From NCBI GenBank assembly GCA_001805575.1, contig MHGN01000063.1, forward strand, positions 1 to 50,240: a stretch of 50,240 nt of DNA. Direction: 5' to 3'. The stretch's first letter is position 1; each line of letters opens with the position of its first letter. This DNA comes from Omnitrophica WOR_2 bacterium RIFCSPHIGHO2_02_FULL_45_21 (GTDB lineage: Bacteria; Omnitrophota; Gorgyraeia; Gygaellales; UBA12090). Positions 1-8,195 of the stretch are shown piece after piece. The notes beneath the pieces were generated by a model. That model saw only the letters and a list, made by a program, of their open reading frames with translations, had not been told where the DNA came from and ran no database searches. The translations under genes were made by a program, and so were the position numbers.

Positions 1-1297
1 ATTTCTTTTCACCTAAGGCTAAAAAGCCCAGAAGCCGGCCCCTGGAAGAAGCAGGAATAATCAGGGCGGCAGATAAACTCTCCATCCGGGAGGATATTTC
101 GCGAACAAGCTCGCCTGATTTATCTTTTATGTTTTGGGCCTGCGTTTTTATCTCTTCATAAACTAAAGGCTCTTCAAGCGCTGATAATCTCTGAATTAAA
201 ACATCGTCCTTATCTAGGTATTCTACGTAGCCATATTTGCTCCTTAGCCTGACTGCTTCTAACTTATACCGCCCCCCTTCTTCATCCAGGAGGAAAACCG
301 CAGCATTGTCTAATTTGAGTATCTTGCAAGTGACATGCACCATAAGGCTGACTAACCTTTTAATACTGCGTATGCGCATCATGCCTTCTGAGGCCTGCTT
401 AAGAAGCTCGCGGCCGCGGCGTTCTTCGGCTTGGATACCGGCTTCAGCGCGGCGGCGGAGGAAAATGAAAATAAAAGGCCCACCTGAGGCAAGTATAACA
501 GTAATCCAGGTGGCCAGTTGCCATAATTCATAACGATAACCTAACACAAAAGGTATACCTAAGACAAATAAATAAACAAAAATAAAGATACCAGCACGTG
601 TTAAAGCGATATTAATATCCATGAGGCGGTATTTGAGGATGGCATAGGCCATTATTGCAAAATAGACAACAAGTATATAATCATCTAAAGGTGGGAAGCG
701 TTTAATGCCTAAAACTGAAGAAAAATATTCATAACCGGCGGACAAAGCAACTAATTGAGAAATAAACATGTATTTTAACTGATTCCGCCGTGCACCTGTT
801 GATTCCTTGATTGATGTATAAAGCGTGCTCAAACCCAAATAAGTACCAAATCCAAAGAAAAGTATAAAGACATAATACGCCGGACCAGGATTGGAAATTA
901 AAACACCATATGGTTCTATTATCCTAATCCCTTTAATAAATAGATTACTGAATAAGAAAAATAACAAACCTAAAGAAAGTAAATATGAAATAGGGATAAT
1001 ACTGGTTTTATTTCTCTTTTGGCCAGTTATAAAATAAATAAAATGAAGGTAAATGGGAGGCAATATTACTGCGAATAAATAACAAAATCTTAAGACTAAA
1101 AGAGCAATATACTTATTTGAGATACTATTAACTAACGATGAACCGACACTCCAAAATGCAATGGTAACGCTGAACAAACAGAAGAATGTATTAATAGAAT
1201 TCTTTCTATTTTTAGAATAAACAAACCCTCCGATAAATAAATTAATCACAAATGACAAGTAACCGCTAAAATTAAGCAAAGCGACAAAATTATTCAT
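1..1297 (-). CDS. Sensor histidine kinase, N-terminal part (7TM plus GAF), runs off the window edge
   Basis: This gene is missing from the ORF track because its stop lies outside the window. I translated the minus strand from an ATG at 1297-1295 and found an uninterrupted frame of about 432 codons. The first ~250 residues are a run of hydrophobic segments typical of the 7TM sensor region of histidine kinases, ending in a KYRLMDIN motif common in that family. A charged linker (RRRAEAGIQAEERR) and a GAF-like domain follow. The kinase core should lie beyond base 1. The ATG overlaps the stop of the SRPBCC gene (ATGA), so the two are probably translationally coupled. The receiver-only regulators upstream are plausible partners. 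The ligand is unknown. Family call is firm; kinase activity is inferred. Confidence 0.75.
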   Translation of the reverse strand, partial: MNNFVALLNFSGYLSFVINLFIGGFVYSKNRKNSINTFFCLFSVTIAFWSVGSSLVNSISNKYIALLVLRFCYLFAVILPPIYLHFIYFITGQKRNKTSIIPISYLLSLGLLFFLFSNLFIKGIRIIEPYGVLISNPGPAYYVFILFFGFGTYLGLSTLYTSIKESTGARRNQLKYMFISQLVALSAGYEYFSSVLGIKRFPPLDDYILVVYFAIMAYAILKYRLMDINIALTRAGIFIFVYLFVLGIPFVLGYRYELWQLATWITVILASGGPFIFIFLRRRAEAGIQAEERRGRELLKQASEGMMRIRSIKRLVSLMVHVTCKILKLDNAAVFLLDEEGGRYKLEAVRLRSKYGYVEYLDKDDVLIQRLSALEEPLVYEEIKTQAQNIKDKSGELVREISSRMESLSAALIIPASSRGRLLGFLALGEKK

Positions 1298-1731
1298 GTC
1301 TTTGTATTACTTTCTACGGTATTTTTTAAGCAAGATAAAATATTGGCTGTTGTCTTCGGTATAAGTAAACTCCCGATAACTTTCTCAAATAATTTTCCAA
1401 AAAAAAACTGAAAATTAAATTGTGTCCTTATGGTTGCTCTTGTACTCTTTTTATTTAAACCCTCAAATAACCAAGTTGCCCTTAATCCCTTAAGTAGTCC
1501 TTTTGTTTGAGTAAAATCTATGGATTTATTTTTATACTTGATTCCCTCGCCTTCCCATTTCAATATTTTACCATAAAATGATGAGCATATTTTTACAACT
1601 ATCTTACTCTGGTTTTCAAATATTATTTCCTTTTCTTTGTAGAAATCCACAAACCTCGGATAAGTTTCGGCCACAGCATAAACTTTTTCCAACTCTCTGT
1701 CGATAACGATGGACTTTTCGCTCTGAAACAT
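1294..1731 (-). CDS. SRPBCC / polyketide-cyclase-like (COQ10-type START fold) protein
   Basis: A 145-residue single-domain protein. The N-terminus (IVIDRELEKVYAVAETYPRF) matches the opening strand-helix of the SRPBCC/START superfamily, where the usual text is 'i.ap.e.Vy..v.d...yp.f'. Such proteins bind hydrophobic ligands or act as aromatases/cyclases on polyketides, or bind quinones in the COQ10 group. It lies 4 nt after the metal-dependent cyclase gene and overlaps the sensor kinase gene by ATGA. With the adjacent ketosynthase and cyclase, a role in shaping or carrying a lipid or polyketide product is plausible. No catalytic residue can be assigned and the substrate is unknown. Confidence 0.6.
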   Translation of the reverse strand: MFQSEKSIVIDRELEKVYAVAETYPRFVDFYKEKEIIFENQSKIVVKICSSFYGKILKWEGEGIKYKNKSIDFTQTKGLLKGLRATWLFEGLNKKSTRATIRTQFNFQFFFGKLFEKVIGSLLIPKTTANILSCLKNTVESNTKT

Positions 1732-1735
1732 ATGC

Positions 1736-2569
1736 TTACTCCACGATCGCCACCGCTCTTATCCAGCCAGCACTTGCACTTTTTATGTTTATTGGAAAAC
1801 ATGCTACCGTAAAATCAAAAGGGCGAGGGATTTTATCCAAATTAACTAATTTCTCAATATGGCAATACTCCTTTTCTTTACCTACAAGGTGAGCAGGCCA
1901 TAGGCATTCTTTGTTTTTAGTTCTTAAATAATTTTTAACCATATCCTCAAAAGGCCTATCAAATCCCCAGGTATCAGTTCCTATAATTTTTACTCCTTTG
2001 TCAAGCAGCCAAAGTGTAGCTTCTTTGCTCATTCCAGGATACTCAAAGAGATACCTCCTTTCATGAGAAAATTTATCTGAGCCTGTCATAATCAAAACAA
2101 TGTCTTTTTCTTTAATCTCATAATTTATTTTCTTACAAGCTGCCTCAAGATCGCTAACCTCGATTTCTTCTCTTTGCTGTTTATGTCGCAGATCTAACAC
2201 TACACCTTTTCCGTAACACCAATCCAGTGGAATTTGATCTATAGTCTTGGATGGCCTGCCATCAGAAGATGGACTGAAATGCCAAGGTGCGTCTAAATGA
2301 GTTCCTGCATGCGTTCCCATTTTAACTTCTTCCCATGCCAAGCCAATTCTATTTGGGAAATCTTGATAGCTTACCTTCTTTATGCCAAGGAAATATAATA
2401 GAAAATTATACAACGTCTGAAGAAAAGATTTTTCTGAAATCATTCCGGCCAACCCTAATAAATTAGCTCCTTTTTTGTGATTTATGAATTTTATTCTGGG
2501 TGAGATAAATTCTTGATTTGAAGCTTCTATAGATAAGCTTAAATCTATTATTCGATATTTGTCAGGCAT
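1736..2569 (-). CDS. Metal-dependent cyclase / kynurenine-formamidase-family hydrolase
   Basis: A 277-residue protein of the putative cyclase family (PF04199 type). The diagnostic metal-binding motif is clear: GTHAGTHLDAPWHF, the family's HxGTHxDxPxH. Members include kynurenine formamidases and cyclases found in polyketide clusters. The start overlaps the end of the ketosynthase gene by 8 nt, so the two are translationally coupled, and the SRPBCC gene follows after 4 nt. Nothing else in the window belongs to tryptophan catabolism, so the ketosynthase context points to processing of a beta-keto acyl product. That role is inference; the fold assignment is secure. Confidence 0.75.
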   Translation of the reverse strand: MPDKYRIIDLSLSIEASNQEFISPRIKFINHKKGANLLGLAGMISEKSFLQTLYNFLLYFLGIKKVSYQDFPNRIGLAWEEVKMGTHAGTHLDAPWHFSPSSDGRPSKTIDQIPLDWCYGKGVVLDLRHKQQREEIEVSDLEAACKKINYEIKEKDIVLIMTGSDKFSHERRYLFEYPGMSKEATLWLLDKGVKIIGTDTWGFDRPFEDMVKNYLRTKNKECLWPAHLVGKEKEYCHIEKLVNLDKIPRPFDFTVACFPINIKSASAGWIRAVAIVE

Positions 2570-3803
2570 CTATATATTTTTTCAACACAATAATTGAATT
2601 CTTGCCGCCAAAAGCAAAGGAATTTGATAGGGCGATATTAACTTTCTTAGAAATAGCCTTATTAGGTACATAGTTAAGATCGCATTCCGGGTCCGGCGTT
2701 TGATAGTTAATAGTGGGATGGATTATTCCCTTTTTTAAAGCAAGAATAGTGGCAATAATCTCTAATACTCCACAGGCACCCTGGGTATGACCAATCATAG
2801 ATTTAGTTGAACTTATAGGAATCTTATAGGCATACTCCCCGAATACCTCTTTTATCACAACGGTTTCATTGGCATCATTCATTTGTGTGCCTGTTCCATG
2901 GGCATTTATATACTCAACTTCATTGGGTGCGATACCCGCACTCTTTAAGGCTATTTTTATTGCGCGAACCTTCTCCTTCCCGATAGGTTCCGTGCTCGCC
3001 ATATTATAAGCATCTGTAGTTGTAGCTGAACCTACGATTTCTGCATATATAGGAACGCTGCGTTTCAAGGCATATCCTAACTCTTCCATAATTAACATCC
3101 CCGCTCCTTCGCTAAGTACTGTACCATCTCTATTCTTATCAAACGGTGCCGGAGTGTTATTTTCTTTTTGAGAAAGGACTCTCGCCTGAGAAAAGGCACA
3201 CATAATCGACTCCGACAAAGGCGCATCTGTGCCACCAGCTATACAGACATCTGTTTCCCCGAGTTTTATTCTTTTATAGGCATCTATCGTAGAATTTGTG
3301 CTGGCAGCGCAACCAGCGCAAATAGTTTCAGCCGGACCCCTAAGGCCGAAAATTATGGCCAGTTGCCCTGAACAAGCATCAGGAAAACAAGAAACCGCAG
3401 CAAATGGGCTTAGGTTTTTATAACCTTTGGTAAAATAAACCCTCAATTGTTCTATATATGAAACATGTCCGCTCATAGCGGTACCAATTATTGTATGAAT
3501 TTCTTCTTGAAGTTTATCGGTAAGTTGCAATCTTGCATCCTCTAACGCCATACGTGTAGCAGCTACTGCCAAGTGAGTAGAGCGGTCTGTTCTATGAATG
3601 GCTTTTATAGACATGAATGCCTTAGGATCAAAATCATTTATTTCCCCTGCTAAATGAAAAGGAAAGATAGAAGAATCAAAATAAGTAATCTTTTTTATAC
3701 CGGAATTGCCATTTTTAAGCGCATCCCAAAACTCATCTTTACCTATACCATTAGGAGCAATTGCTCCAATACCTGTTATAACAACCCTTCTATTGTTATC
3801 CAT
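2562..3803 (-). CDS. FabF-like beta-ketoacyl synthase
   Basis: A 413-residue full-length condensing enzyme of the KAS I/II (FabB/FabF) fold. The catalytic triad is present: Cys165 in AGCAASTN, His302 in INAHGTGTQ and His339 in KSMIGHTQGA. It should perform decarboxylative Claisen condensation on acyl-ACP. The N-terminus RRVVITGIGAIAPNG is typical. No ACP, ketoreductase or malonyl transferase gene lies alongside, so it must borrow those from fatty-acid synthesis. It sits between a response regulator (3 nt upstream) and a metal-dependent cyclase (overlapping), which makes a housekeeping fabF unlikely and suggests a specialised lipid or polyketide product. The 'DACSGQLA' stretch before the active site differs from ordinary FabF. 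Confidence 0.85.
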   Translation of the reverse strand: MDNNRRVVITGIGAIAPNGIGKDEFWDALKNGNSGIKKITYFDSSIFPFHLAGEINDFDPKAFMSIKAIHRTDRSTHLAVAATRMALEDARLQLTDKLQEEIHTIIGTAMSGHVSYIEQLRVYFTKGYKNLSPFAAVSCFPDACSGQLAIIFGLRGPAETICAGCAASTNSTIDAYKRIKLGETDVCIAGGTDAPLSESIMCAFSQARVLSQKENNTPAPFDKNRDGTVLSEGAGMLIMEELGYALKRSVPIYAEIVGSATTTDAYNMASTEPIGKEKVRAIKIALKSAGIAPNEVEYINAHGTGTQMNDANETVVIKEVFGEYAYKIPISSTKSMIGHTQGACGVLEIIATILALKKGIIHPTINYQTPDPECDLNYVPNKAISKKVNIALSNSFAFGGKNSIIVLKKYIDA

Positions 3804-3806
3804 AGA

Positions 3807-4181
3807 TCATTGTTTACCTAAAGATTTAGCTATCTCTGCTAAAAATTCTTTCATATCAAATGGTTTAAAGATTACTTCACCAAATTTCTTGGCTTTTATA
3901 TGAGCGTCGGAATCAGCGTAACCAGTAATAAAGATAACAGGTATATCAGATTTGGACTTGTTTTCAAGATATTTCTTGATATGTTGAACTGTTTCAAGAC
4001 CATCCATATTAGGCATCCTGATGTCTGCGATTATTAAATCGGAACCTGTCTTTTTAATTTCCTCAATGGCCTCTAAACCATTTTCAACTACTATAGTAAT
4101 ATAACCTTCCCTTTTTAATAAATTACCAACTGTTCTGGTTATCATCCCATCATCATCAATCACCAAAATCTTCTTTGCCAT
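3807..4181 (-). CDS. Single-domain response regulator (receiver only)
   Basis: A 124-residue CheY-like receiver with no output domain. Acidic pocket VIDDD at residues 8-11, phospho-acceptor Asp53 in IADIRMP, Thr86 in FITGY and Lys106 in FKPFD are all present. A good ribosome site (CAGGAG) precedes the ATG. It is the first of the genes co-directional with the ketosynthase (3 nt apart). It is very similar to the regulators at 5861 and 6251, so the three look like local duplicates. The partner kinase may be the 7TM sensor downstream, and output must be by protein contact. Confidence 0.9.
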   Translation of the reverse strand: MAKKILVIDDDGMITRTVGNLLKREGYITIVVENGLEAIEEIKKTGSDLIIADIRMPNMDGLETVQHIKKYLENKSKSDIPVIFITGYADSDAHIKAKKFGEVIFKPFDMKEFLAEIAKSLGKQ

Positions 4182-4222
4182 TTTTGAATCTCCTGTGCTG
4201 TATATTTAGTTTAACACAATTC

Positions 4223-4471
4223 TTAAGACCTGAGAAAGGTTATTCTCTCCGTAACCCCAGAACTGTTCCTGCGGTTCTTTATATATTTCAATGAGTAAAA
4301 GTGCGTTCTGGTACGATTTCCATTAATTAAGTGATGTATCCCTGGAATTCTATTTAGATTTGATTTGGGATTTCTAAGAAATACAAATATGGCGAGGAAT
4401 AAACAGGTAATAAAGTTCAATGTTGCAGAAAATGAATAGTAGACCAAAGGAATACTTTGAAGGTTAATCAT
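4223..4471 (-). pseudogene. Truncated N-terminus of a second 7TM sensor kinase (remnant)
   Basis: The first ~40 residues of this 82-codon frame (one membrane segment followed by FLRNPKSNLNR) look like the start of the downstream sensor kinase (segment followed by VYSKNRKNSIN). The remaining ~40 codons are polar, of odd composition and match no domain I recognise. It starts 11 nt after the PilZ-methyltransferase stop, where a cognate kinase would be expected. I read it as a kinase gene cut down by deletion; the rest of the 4182-4482 gap holds no gene. A short unknown membrane protein cannot be excluded. Confidence 0.4.
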
Positions 4472-4482
4472 AAAAAATTCCG

Positions 4483-5835
4483 CTACAGCTTTGTGATGGT
4501 AAAATAATAAATATATTCAAAGTCATCGGAATCGGAAGAAAGGTTAAATTTTGAAACACCACAGTCATAAACTAAGTTAATGACCTCTTCTTTATTTCGT
4601 GACACAAATTTCCAATCGCAAAACCAATCTGGAGGTATAGTGGGAAATGTTTTCTCTTTGTTCTTATGAGTTAAAACCAGCTTTCCGCCTTTCGGAAGAA
4701 GCCTATATAATGCGTTAATTAACTTCTTTAAAATTCTATCGGGCAGATAATCAATTAAGCCTATGCTATAAATCAAATTTTGCACGCCAAGCAATCGGGT
4801 TGTATTCTCAACCTTTATTATATTCATAATATCTTCTTTAATAAACTTAAACGACACATTTTTGGGCCTGGCAGAAAGAAGAATGTCCCGCGAAAATTGT
4901 AATGCTTCCTCATCCCAATCTAAACAACTAAAATTAACAGAACTGTCTGTTTTTAAATCCGGCAATAACTCTTTAATTTCTCGGCAAGAACCGCATGCAA
5001 TATCCAATATATCTATTTTTTTTATTTTTGCCTCATTAATATATCGCTGTAGTATTTCACGTAAATGATCCTTCCGAATTCTTACTGCTACTGCATAAGG
5101 ACTTTTTAAAAAATAATTATCGAAATACAGCCCTATATTTTTTGTTTTTGAGATAACGGAGTTATCGTAAACTATCTCTAACATTTTATAGTCTCCGGGA
5201 TAACCACGTGGTTTCTCATATCCACGTTTAACAATCATACTTTTATAACTCCACACTCCAACCAAATGCCTAAAATGCTCCTTTATCTTCTGTATTATAA
5301 TTTTATCAGAGAGTAATTCATCTAAATAATAGCCTTTCAGCAGGATTTGATTATTCAATTGATCTAATCTTTTTTCTGCGTCTTCTGAAAAATCATTATT
5401 TTTTAATAAATCTCTGCTGAGTTTGATAACCTCATTTACGTAATTAAGTATGTCTTTTAAAAAGAAATCGTAAACCTGTTCTCTTATATCGTGCGCCTCA
5501 ATTTCATTTAAAAGCGGGCTTATTTGTGTTTTTATCAACTCTTTTCTTAGCTCGGACTTTTGATTTTCGGTTAAATCCAAAAATTCCATTCCATATGAGG
5601 AGCTACCGGTTTTAAGGTTTCTTCTCCAGACGAGTTTAGCTTCCATTTTTAAATTGGTGTCTGGAAAATGTACGCGCAACGATATGTTCGGACTAGAGAT
5701 CATTTCTGAGGAGTTTATACTTATTCCATTCTCGCTTAGATCGATTGAGGCAGTGTGTATGCTTTTAGGGATATCTACTTTTAAATCCGCTTTTATGCGG
5801 GGAAACGATCTTTTTTCTTCGTAATCCTGAGCCAT
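4483..5835 (-). CDS. PilZ domain fused to a PhcB-like SAM-dependent methyltransferase
   Basis: A 450-residue two-domain protein. Residues 1-100 form a PilZ domain with both c-di-GMP motifs: RSFPR (RxxxR, 9-13) and DLSENG (DxSxxG, 32-37), ending in YGMEFLDL. A helical linker follows. The C-terminal half carries a PRGYPGDY motif (209-216) and a Rossmann methyltransferase core with DIACGSC (from 278). As I recall it, the GYPGDY-type signature is shared with proteins annotated as 3-hydroxypalmitate methyl ester synthases (PhcB), which make a quorum signal. It is flanked by receiver genes. c-di-GMP control of a lipid-like methylation is a reasonable inference; the substrate is unproven. Confidence 0.7.
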   Translation of the reverse strand: MAQDYEEKRSFPRIKADLKVDIPKSIHTASIDLSENGISINSSEMISSPNISLRVHFPDTNLKMEAKLVWRRNLKTGSSSYGMEFLDLTENQKSELRKELIKTQISPLLNEIEAHDIREQVYDFFLKDILNYVNEVIKLSRDLLKNNDFSEDAEKRLDQLNNQILLKGYYLDELLSDKIIIQKIKEHFRHLVGVWSYKSMIVKRGYEKPRGYPGDYKMLEIVYDNSVISKTKNIGLYFDNYFLKSPYAVAVRIRKDHLREILQRYINEAKIKKIDILDIACGSCREIKELLPDLKTDSSVNFSCLDWDEEALQFSRDILLSARPKNVSFKFIKEDIMNIIKVENTTRLLGVQNLIYSIGLIDYLPDRILKKLINALYRLLPKGGKLVLTHKNKEKTFPTIPPDWFCDWKFVSRNKEEVINLVYDCGVSKFNLSSDSDDFEYIYYFTITKL

Positions 5836-5860
5836 CTTATCCTCTGCAATTTCCTAACAA

Positions 5861-6235
5861 CTACGCAAGATTTCTTCTGACAACTTCCAGGAAATCCGCT
5901 ATGTCAAAAGGCTTGTAAATATAGTCTGCTACCTTTAGATCTATTGCCTTTTCATATTTTTCAATATCAGCGTATCCGGTAATTAAAATTTCAGGAATCA
6001 ATTTTCTATTCAATTTTTTTAGGTAATTCCTGGCCTGCTCGATTGTTTCTATCCCATCCATTTCTGGCATTCTAACATCACAAATAATAAGGTCATAATT
6101 GGACTCTTTTACTTTATCTATGGCTTCCTTCCCGCTTCTGACCACGGTTGTGCTGTATCCTTCTTTGTCTAATAATTTTAACAGGCTTTTTGTAATCAAC
6201 TCCTCATCATCAACCACCAAAATCTTCTTTGCCAT
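5861..6235 (-). CDS. Single-domain response regulator (receiver only)
   Basis: A 124-residue receiver with VVDDEE at 7-12, phospho-acceptor Asp53 in ICDVRMP, a Thr/Ser switch in LITGY and Lys in YKPFD. There is no output domain. It lies 25 nt upstream of the PilZ-methyltransferase and 15 nt after the next receiver, in one apparent operon. It is a paralogue of the regulators at 3807 and 6251. Confidence 0.9.
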   Translation of the reverse strand: MAKKILVVDDEELITKSLLKLLDKEGYSTTVVRSGKEAIDKVKESNYDLIICDVRMPEMDGIETIEQARNYLKKLNRKLIPEILITGYADIEKYEKAIDLKVADYIYKPFDIADFLEVVRRNLA

Positions 6236-6250
6236 ATTCGCATTCTCCAG

Positions 6251-6622
6251 TTATACTCCCGTATAATTAGTCATGTATTTTAAGAATTCCTGATTATCAA
6301 AAGGTTTAAATATCACCTCACCCAATTCTTTGGCTTCAAGATTAATTTTAGAGTCAGTATAACCAGTAATAAAGATTACCGGAATATCAGGCTTGTGTTT
6401 AGCTTTTAGGATTTCTTTTATTCTTTTTACGGTCTCTACCCCGCCTATTTCTGGCATCCTTATATCCACCACAATAAGGTCAATATGCGTGTCTTTGATT
6501 CTATCTATGGCATCAAAACCATTTTCTAAAGCCTCAGCAGAAAAACCGCTCTTATTCAAAAGCCCGCAGAGGCTTTTGCTTACCATACCGTCGTCATCGA
6601 TTACCAAAATATTTTTGGCCAT
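6251..6622 (-). CDS. Single-domain response regulator (receiver only)
   Basis: A 123-residue receiver with VIDDDG, phospho-acceptor Asp53 in VVDIRMP, Thr in FITGY and Lys in FKPFD. Conserved Asp60 of the PEMDG motif in its paralogues is replaced by Gly (PEIGG). A strong Shine-Dalgarno (AGGAGG) lies about 10 nt before the ATG. It heads the signalling cluster. Only 79 bp with no convincing terminator separate it from chrA, so read-through from the molybdenum operon is possible. Confidence 0.9.
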   Translation of the reverse strand: MAKNILVIDDDGMVSKSLCGLLNKSGFSAEALENGFDAIDRIKDTHIDLIVVDIRMPEIGGVETVKRIKEILKAKHKPDIPVIFITGYTDSKINLEAKELGEVIFKPFDNQEFLKYMTNYTGV

Positions 6623-6701
6623 TAACCTGTATCCTCCTGCTTCTTTAGCCGGGCATCGAGCTTAGGCTTCTTAAATCTCCAGTGCCGGCTGGAAAGCAGC
6701 T

Positions 6702-7223
6702 TTATTTCAGGAGGATTCCCAGGATTCCGGCGCAGATAATAATCATGGCGGGCTCAATCTTGGTGAAAAGGAAAAAGCTAAAAGCTGATATAATTACCAG
6801 AAGGTTTTTAAGCTGGGTCAGCCTGTCAATGCTGACGGTCTGAAAGGCCACGGCAATAATCATTGCGAATACCGCCAATTCAATCATATTAAAGGCATTC
6901 TTAACCTGCGGCCGCTCCTTATATTTGAGATAGAAAAACGACGCTAAAGCTACCAGCAGGGCAGGGGCTAAGAGGTTCCCGATATTAGCGGCTGCCGCTC
7001 CCCAGATACCGGCTATCTTATAACCGGTATAGGTAGCATATTTTATGGATATTGCTCCCGGGAATATCTTGACGATACTCAAGACATCCAGGAATTCTTC
7101 CTTGCTTAACCAATTATATTTCTGGACTACCTCTTTTTCTATTAACGGTAAAAATGAATATGCCCCGCCCACGGCGAAAAAGCCTACTTTCAAAAAAGAC
7201 AGAAATAATTTTAATAAAATCAT
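6702..7223 (-). CDS. Chromate-transporter-family membrane protein (single CHR domain)
   Basis: A ~173-residue hydrophobic protein with the CHR signature FLKVGFFAVGGAYSFLPLIE and FPGAISIKYATYTGYK. I prefer the inner ATG (MILLKLF) because the ORF-track start would overlap mogA by 32 nt; the inner ATG lies 11 nt after the mogA stop. Short CHR proteins usually occur as adjacent pairs, but only one is seen here. In a molybdenum operon it might carry another oxyanion, but that is a guess; chromate or sulfate-like anions are the family substrates. Confidence 0.75.
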   Translation of the reverse strand: MILLKLFLSFLKVGFFAVGGAYSFLPLIEKEVVQKYNWLSKEEFLDVLSIVKIFPGAISIKYATYTGYKIAGIWGAAAANIGNLLAPALLVALASFFYLKYKERPQVKNAFNMIELAVFAMIIAVAFQTVSIDRLTQLKNLLVIISAFSFFLFTKIEPAMIIICAGILGILLK

Positions 7224-7233
7224 TTTTAATCCG

Positions 7234-7722
7234 TTAGGCGCAGGTGGCGTGGTCCTGCCCGGCAATCATATCCAAGGCATGGACGATAATATCCATAATA
7301 ACCTCTAAAGATTCTTTAACTGCCTTAGGGCTACCGGGAAAATTTATAATTAAAGTCCTGCCCCGCATCCCGGCAACTGCCCGGGAAAGAATTGCCCGCG
7401 GGCTCAACTTAAAACATCCGCTGCGTATTGCCTCTGGTATTCCCTGTACTTCTTTATCTATTACTGCCTTGGTTGCCTCAGGGGTAACGTCTCGCGGGGT
7501 AAATCCGGTTCCGCCATCAGTCAAAACCAAATCTACTTTCAGCTTATCGCTATAATCAATCAACTTTGCTTTAATAATATCCACTTCATCCGGGATAATC
7601 TCGTATTTTACTACTTGAAGAGGAAGATTTTTGATAAGCTCCCGGATAACCTTTCCGCTTAGATCCTCTCTTTCGCCCCTGGAACATCTATCGCTTATGG
7701 TCAATATTACTACTTTATACAT
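7234..7722 (-). CDS. mogA: Molybdopterin adenylyltransferase (MogA/MoaB family)
   Basis: A 162-residue protein. LTISDRCSRGEREDLSG at the start, TDGGTGFTPRDVTPEAT in the middle and NFPGSPKAV near the end are the hallmark blocks of MogA/MoaB. It adenylates molybdopterin before metal insertion by MoeA (encoded at 27.7-28.9 kb). It overlaps the MOSC gene by 13 nt. MoaB versus MogA cannot be settled without a tree. Confidence 0.88.
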   Translation of the reverse strand: MYKVVILTISDRCSRGEREDLSGKVIRELIKNLPLQVVKYEIIPDEVDIIKAKLIDYSDKLKVDLVLTDGGTGFTPRDVTPEATKAVIDKEVQGIPEAIRSGCFKLSPRAILSRAVAGMRGRTLIINFPGSPKAVKESLEVIMDIIVHALDMIAGQDHATCA

Positions 7723-8195
7723 AGTATCTTAATGCTATCCCCGACTTTAACTTTGCCGCCTTTTAATACCTTAACAAAAATCCCTTCTTTAGGCATCACG
7801 CAGTCACCGGCTTGATAATAAATATTACAACGAGTATGACAAACTTTACCAATCTGAGAGATTTGCAATTCAACATCTTTACCTATTCTAAATCTATCGC
7901 CGAGCTCTAGACTCAGCAAATCAAAACCCTCAGTGGTGATATTCTCGGCAAAATCACCCGGACCCACCTTCAATCCTTTCTCCTGCATCTTCTTTATTGA
8001 TTCCACAGCTAAGAGGCTTACCTGCCTATTTTTTGTCCCCGCGTGCGCATCGCCAATAATGCCAAAATCCTCTTTTAAAATGGCTTGCTTAACATTAGCC
8101 TTCTTTATTCCTTTTTCCTTAGATATGGAAATTGCTTTAATTATGCCTTCGGCTTGAGACTGGGAACTTGTGACTTGAGACTTATTTTCTGACAT
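7710..8195 (-). CDS. MOSC domain protein
   Basis: A 161-residue single MOSC domain. The late block KVCHTRCNIYYQAGDCVMPKEGIFVKVLKGG is characteristic, with the conserved Cys in GDCVMP. MOSC domains carry sulfur to the molybdenum cofactor or use it as cofactor; small stand-alone versions often sit beside mogA and moaC, as here. It overlaps moaC by 14 nt and mogA by 13 nt. The first ~16 residues (SENKSQVTSSQSQAEG) are low complexity and come from a short repeated word at the gene junction. Confidence 0.82.
   Translation of the reverse strand: MSENKSQVTSSQSQAEGIIKAISISKEKGIKKANVKQAILKEDFGIIGDAHAGTKNRQVSLLAVESIKKMQEKGLKVGPGDFAENITTEGFDLLSLELGDRFRIGKDVELQISQIGKVCHTRCNIYYQAGDCVMPKEGIFVKVLKGGKVKVGDSIKILCIK

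Noticed and set aside
237-533. Plus-strand ORF of 98 residues
   Set aside because: It is antisense to the clear minus-strand sensor kinase frame that spans 1-1297 and has no domain or ribosome site.
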